NCBI GenBank assembly: GCA_965246845.1 | Contig: CBDFFR010000008.1 | Span: 1 to 64,000 of the forward strand | From: JBBRMW01 sp965246845 | Lineage (GTDB): Bacteria > Chloroflexota > Anaerolineae > Aggregatilineales > UBA2796 | Length of the DNA stretch: 64,000 bases | Direction: 5' to 3' | Shown here: one piece after another, positions 60,561 through 64,000 of the stretch | Layout: the number at the start of each line of letters is the position of its first letter | Numbering within the stretch: the first letter of the stretch is position 1 | Translations under genes and position numbers: made by a program | The notes under the pieces: model-generated | What the model was told of the DNA's origin: nothing | The model's database searches: none | What the model saw: only the letters and a program-made list of their open reading frames with translations

Positions 60561-62264
60561 ATGTCGATTCTGATTGACGAAACGACGCGCGTGATCGTGC
60601 AGGGCATCACAGGGCGCGAAGGGCTGGCGCGTACCCGACTGATGAAGGGCTACGGAACGCAGGTCGTCGCGGGCGTGACGCCGGGGCGCAGCGGGGCAGA
60701 TGCGGAAGGCGTCCCCGTATTCGATACTGTGGGCGCGGTCTGCGATACGCTCGGCGTGCCGGATGTGAGCGTGCTGTTTGTCCCTGCGCCGCTCGTCAAG
60801 GGAGCCGCGCTCGAAGCGCTGGGCAGTGGTATCAAACTGCTCGTCATCGTCCCGGACCGCGTGCCGATTTATGATGCGCTGGAAATCGCGGCGCACGCCC
60901 GGCGGGTCGGCGCGTCGTTCATCGGTCCGAATACCCTGGGGCTGGTCACGCCGGGGCGCGGCGTGCTGGGCATGATGGGCGGCAGCGCTGCCAATTTGCA
61001 AAAATCGCTCATACCCGGTCCGGTCGGGGTGACGAGCCGCAGTGGAGGCATCACGACCAGCATTGCGTATTATCTGGGAAAAGCCGGGATCGGCTGCTCG
61101 ACGGTGGTGCATGTCGGCGGGGATGCGGTTGTCGGGATGCCACACGCGGATGTACTGCGGCGCTTCGAGGACGATGAGCAAACCCACACCGTCGTAATGT
61201 ATGGCGAGATCGGAACTGCGCAGGAAGAGGACGCCGCCGCGCTCATCGAGGCGGGCGGGTTCACAAAGCCGTTGATTGCGTATATCGGCGGCAAGGCGGC
61301 CAAAAGCGGGACTCGTTTCAGCCACGCCGGGGCGATCATCGAAGGCGACCGGGGGACACACGAGGGCAAAGTCGCGCGCTTGAAATCGGTCGGCGCGGTC
61401 GTCGTGGAACATTTCGCGGATATTCCAGCAGCAACCGCAGAGGTATTGCGGAAACATCAACAATATCCAAAGCATGTAAAACCAACCGTCACAACAAAGC
61501 CGGAACAAGCAACTGATTTGCATTGGAAGACGGCGATCACGAAGGTGCAGCCCAATGAAATCCGGCTGCGCGGCCACCGCATCGATGCGCTGATGGATGA
61601 TGTGACATTCAGCCAGGCGATCTACCTTGCGCTGACGGGTCGCCTCCCATCGCCGGAAGTCGGGCGGCTCATCGACGCGATCCTCGTCTCCTCGGTCGAT
61701 CATGCTGCCTCGCCGTCCACGCTCGCCGCGCGAACCGCTGCGAGTACCGGCGCACCGATGAATGCCGCGCTCGCTGCCGGGCTGCTCAGTATCAACCAGC
61801 ATCACGGCGGCGCGATCCAGAACTGCATGGAGATGATCATGCAGGTGCGGGACAGCGCGCAGCCGCTGGACGAAGCCGCTGCTACGCTCGTAAACGGCTA
61901 CAAGGCCAGCAAACGCCGTCTGCCCGGCTTCGGCCACCGCATCCATACCGCCGACCCGCGTACCGCACGGCTGCTCGCGCTCGCGGACTCGCTCGGACTC
62001 GCGAAAAACGGATGCGCGGCATTGCGGGCGCTGGAGGCCGCGCTCAATGCAGGTGCAAAGATGCCGCTTCCGGTGAACGTGGACGGTGCGATTGCCGCGC
62101 TGCTGCTCGATCTCGACATTCCGCCAGAACTCGGCAATACTTTTTTCATGATCGCCCGGCTGCCGGGTCTCGTCGCGCATGTCTATGAAGAGAAAACGCG
62201 CGAACGCCCGATGCGCTGGATTCACCCGACGGATATTGAATATGACGGACCACCCGACGCCTGA
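60561..62264 (+). CDS. ATP-citrate-lyase A-like protein (SucD-like ligase fused to citrate-synthase-like lyase)
   Basis: A 567-residue two-part enzyme. Residues 1-300 match succinyl-CoA ligase alpha: VIVQGITGREGL, PGRSGADAEGVPVFDTV, GPVGVTSRSGG, and phosphohistidine His255 in RFSHAGAIIEGD. Residues 320-567 match the citrate-synthase/citryl-CoA-lyase fold with catalytic-type His381 (VDHAASPSTLAAR), His459 (PGFGHRIHTADPR) and Asp508 (VNVDGAIAALLLDL). This is the AclA architecture. Together with the ATP-grasp subunit upstream it should make an acyl-CoA from a (hydroxy)acid and cleave it to acetyl-CoA plus an oxo-acid. Ribosome site GGAGGTG. The gap to its partner is filled by a tnpB element, and its end overlaps the next hydrolase gene by 23 bp. 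Confidence 0.82.
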   Translation: MSILIDETTRVIVQGITGREGLARTRLMKGYGTQVVAGVTPGRSGADAEGVPVFDTVGAVCDTLGVPDVSVLFVPAPLVKGAALEALGSGIKLLVIVPDRVPIYDALEIAAHARRVGASFIGPNTLGLVTPGRGVLGMMGGSAANLQKSLIPGPVGVTSRSGGITTSIAYYLGKAGIGCSTVVHVGGDAVVGMPHADVLRRFEDDEQTHTVVMYGEIGTAQEEDAAALIEAGGFTKPLIAYIGGKAAKSGTRFSHAGAIIEGDRGTHEGKVARLKSVGAVVVEHFADIPAATAEVLRKHQQYPKHVKPTVTTKPEQATDLHWKTAITKVQPNEIRLRGHRIDALMDDVTFSQAIYLALTGRLPSPEVGRLIDAILVSSVDHAASPSTLAARTAASTGAPMNAALAAGLLSINQHHGGAIQNCMEMIMQVRDSAQPLDEAAATLVNGYKASKRRLPGFGHRIHTADPRTARLLALADSLGLAKNGCAALRALEAALNAGAKMPLPVNVDGAIAALLLDLDIPPELGNTFFMIARLPGLVAHVYEEKTRERPMRWIHPTDIEYDGPPDA

Positions 62265-64000
62265 ATTGCACATTGATTACGCCGAACGTGTCTACGCCGG
62301 AGTCCTCGGCAAGCTGATCGGCGTGTACCTCGGTCGGCCTTTCGAGCAGTGGTCCCACGAGCGGATCATGGCCGAACTCGGCGAAATCACGGAGTATGTG
62401 AACGAAAAGCGCGGCGTCCCGCTGATCGTCACCGATGACGACATTACGGGGACCTTCACCTTTCTCCGCGCGCTCCCCGATCATGGCAATCCGCGTGATC
62501 TCACCCCGGCGCAGATTGGCCGGACGTGGCTCAACTACATTATCGAGAACAAATCGATCCTGTGGTGGGGCGGCTTCGGCTATTCGACCGAACACACGGC
62601 CTATCTGCGCCTCAAGAGCGGTATCGAAGCGCCGGATAGTGGTTCTATTACGTTGAATGGAACGACGGTCGCGGAGCAAATCGGCGCGCAGATTTTTATC
62701 GACGGCTGGGCGATGGTCGCGCCGGGCGATCCGGCATTCGCGGCGGACCTCGCGCGGCGGGCGGGGAGCATCAGCCATGATGGAGAGGCGGTCTATGCCG
62801 CGCAGCTCTGGGCAGCGATGGAAGCCGCCGCGTTCGTCGAGACGAGCATCGAAAAGTTGATCGACATTGGCTTGTCTTATATACCGCAAGATTGCCTCGT
62901 GCGTCGCCTGATCGCTGATCTCCGCGAATGGCGCGCTGTCGAATCCGATTGGCGGGAAGCACGGCGTCGGCTGGCCGCGAGCTACGGCTACGACAAATTC
63001 CCCGGCGCGTGCCATGTCATCCCCAATCATGGCGTGATGATCCTCGGCTTGCTCTACTGCGAGGACGATTTTTCCAAAGCGCTCTCGATTGTGAATACGT
63101 GTGGTTGGGATACCGACTGCAATTCTGGTAACGTCGGTTGCCTGCTGGGGATTAAGAACGGCTTGGCAGGAATTGAGGCGCGCTGGCGCGACCCCGTTGC
63201 GGACCGCCTGTATATGCCGACTGCGGACGGTGGGCGAGCGATCACCGATGCCGTGCAGGAAACGTATCATATCGTTGCGAGTGGTCGCGCTCTCGCGGGG
63301 CTGTCGCCGGAACGCCCGAAAGACGGCGCACGCTTCCATTTTTCGCTACCGGGGTCGGTGCAGGGCTTTGAGGTCGATAAACTGACTCCTAAGCAGGTGG
63401 GGCATCTTACGCTTGAAAATGTATGGCATGATGAAGAACAAACGCGCTGCCTCGCTCTACACTACCGTTTTGAACAAAGTGGATACGTTTGCGCTTCTAC
63501 ACCCACATTTACTCCATCTGACGCGCTAGACCTACCGGGTAGCTACACGATGATGGCGTCACCTACGCTCTACTCTGGTCAGACAGTGCGGGCGCGTGTC
63601 ACTGCCGCAAAATCGAACGTTAAGCATGTTTTTTGCCTGTTGTATGTTGAGTGCCATTCCGAGGAGGGAAAGACACCAGCGTGTGCGAGCAAATCCGCGC
63701 GCCTTCAACCCGGTGAAGATCATGTTTTTTCGTGGGTGGTCCCCGATGTCGGTGGCGTCCCAATTGCAAAAGTAGGCATTTTCATTGACGTTCTACCGGG
63801 TGAGCCGACAGAGGGAACGCTCTATCTCGACTATCTGGATTGGACAGGTTCGCCGCGTGTGACCTTCGACCGTGCGCCGGGGAACCTCTGGAAACGCGCA
63901 TGGGTCGAGGGTGTCTCGCGCACGCGCGACACGGAGCAGTCGCCCTTCCATATCGTGCAGAACGAGGGGACGGGGCTGCTCATCACCGGGACGCGCGACT
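62242..64000 (+). CDS. ADP-ribosylglycohydrolase-fold protein 4, large form (cut by window end)
   Basis: An open frame from the ATG at 62242 (MTDHPTPELHIDYAERVYAG) continues without stop to the window end, at least 586 codons. The N-terminal 370 residues are DraG/ARH-like: GVLGKLIGVYLGRPFEQW, motif 1 PLIVTDDDITGTFTF, motif 2 VNTCGWDTDCNSGNVGC. After these comes a beta-rich region (from about residue 375, for example QTVRARVTAAKSNVKHVFCLLYVE) that looks like a carbohydrate-binding or jelly-roll domain. This larger class is distinct from the three shorter members upstream. The start overlaps the preceding lyase gene by 23 bp, so it is in the same operon. There is no signal peptide. Confidence 0.82.
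   Translation, partial: MTDHPTPELHIDYAERVYAGVLGKLIGVYLGRPFEQWSHERIMAELGEITEYVNEKRGVPLIVTDDDITGTFTFLRALPDHGNPRDLTPAQIGRTWLNYIIENKSILWWGGFGYSTEHTAYLRLKSGIEAPDSGSITLNGTTVAEQIGAQIFIDGWAMVAPGDPAFAADLARRAGSISHDGEAVYAAQLWAAMEAAAFVETSIEKLIDIGLSYIPQDCLVRRLIADLREWRAVESDWREARRRLAASYGYDKFPGACHVIPNHGVMILGLLYCEDDFSKALSIVNTCGWDTDCNSGNVGCLLGIKNGLAGIEARWRDPVADRLYMPTADGGRAITDAVQETYHIVASGRALAGLSPERPKDGARFHFSLPGSVQGFEVDKLTPKQVGHLTLENVWHDEEQTRCLALHYRFEQSGYVCASTPTFTPSDALDLPGSYTMMASPTLYSGQTVRARVTAAKSNVKHVFCLLYVECHSEEGKTPACASKSARLQPGEDHVFSWVVPDVGGVPIAKVGIFIDVLPGEPTEGTLYLDYLDWTGSPRVTFDRAPGNLWKRAWVEGVSRTRDTEQSPFHIVQNEGTGLLITGTRD

Noticed and set aside
57801..62264. Evidence for the reductive TCA cycle via ATP-citrate lyase
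   Set aside because: The genes are in a LacI-controlled sugar locus, carry an unusual Fe-S tail and no other cycle genes are present. The substrate need not be citrate.
60453..62273. Very long minus-strand frame extending tnpB to 980 codons
   Set aside because: The upstream 600 codons lie opposite the AclA-like gene, are rich in Arg/His and have no homology-like blocks. TnpB has a normal start at 60452.

Overview
The window is GC-rich, gene-dense bacterial chromosome with many ATG/GTG/TTG starts and many 4-bp start/stop overlaps. Housekeeping genes (hisD, rpsB-tsf-pyrH, a polyprenyl diphosphate synthase) are mixed with a CrtI-type desaturase, a GbsR/MarR regulator, a TspO-like protein, Uma2 nucleases and several carbohydrate and peptide ABC transporters. 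This mix, and the style of the ATP-grasp and ADP-ribosylglycohydrolase genes, suggests Chloroflexota (Anaerolineae-like). That is an inference from gene content; no rRNA or tRNA is visible to confirm it.

Layout. 1-6.7 kb: a small membrane-protein gene broken by an amber codon, two HAD phosphatases, a GT-C-like membrane protein, and hisD coupled to an APH-fold kinase and a HAD gene. 6.8-15.7 kb: a possible HEGTH metallopeptidase, two short-chain dehydrogenases, a TspO-like protein, a beta-propeller lipoprotein-like or secreted protein, a NarL-type sensor kinase, tandem Uma2 genes and a PrxQ peroxiredoxin. 15.9-19.2 kb: a dipeptide/oligopeptide ABC transporter whose two permease genes carry a nonsense codon and frameshifts while the binding protein is intact. 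19.4-31 kb: an alkaline-phosphatase-superfamily enzyme, isoprenoid genes, a tnpB-only IS200/IS605 element, crtI, a small gene/HNH pair, a YdeI-like gene and a secreted pullulanase. 31-35.5 kb: a REP-associated tyrosine transposase (RAYT) sitting between inverted arrays of REP hairpins, then a single-chain type ISP/IIG restriction-modification enzyme whose recognition half looks imported, then another REP array. 35.5-38 kb: pyrH, tsf, rpsB. 38-64 kb: a large carbohydrate-catabolism locus.

The carbohydrate locus has two arms divergent around a LacI regulator. The leftward arm, about 12 kb, encodes an esterase, a phosphotriesterase-family hydrolase, a RidA protein, a ribose-type ABC importer, two FGGY kinases, a Gfo/Idh/MocA dehydrogenase and an amidohydrolase. 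The rightward arm encodes four ADP-ribosylglycohydrolase-fold proteins, a MalEFG-type importer without ATPase, and a two-gene ATP-citrate-lyase-like enzyme whose ATP-grasp subunit ends in an eight-cysteine, FixX-like ferredoxin module. A 14-bp palindrome (TGAGAACGGTCTCA) occurs once between lacI and the leftward arm and once, inverted, before the rightward arm, which supports joint control. A second tnpB element has landed between the two lyase subunits.

Two systems deserve most attention. The first is the REP/RAYT family: fifteen perfect GGGCGGAC-N6-GTCCGCCC hairpins, nearly all with GTAG or GTAC at the foot, plus variant families of the same shape. The second is the LacI-controlled locus combining multiple ADP-ribosylglycohydrolase homologues with a ferredoxin-tailed citrate-lyase-like enzyme, which matches no pathway I know.
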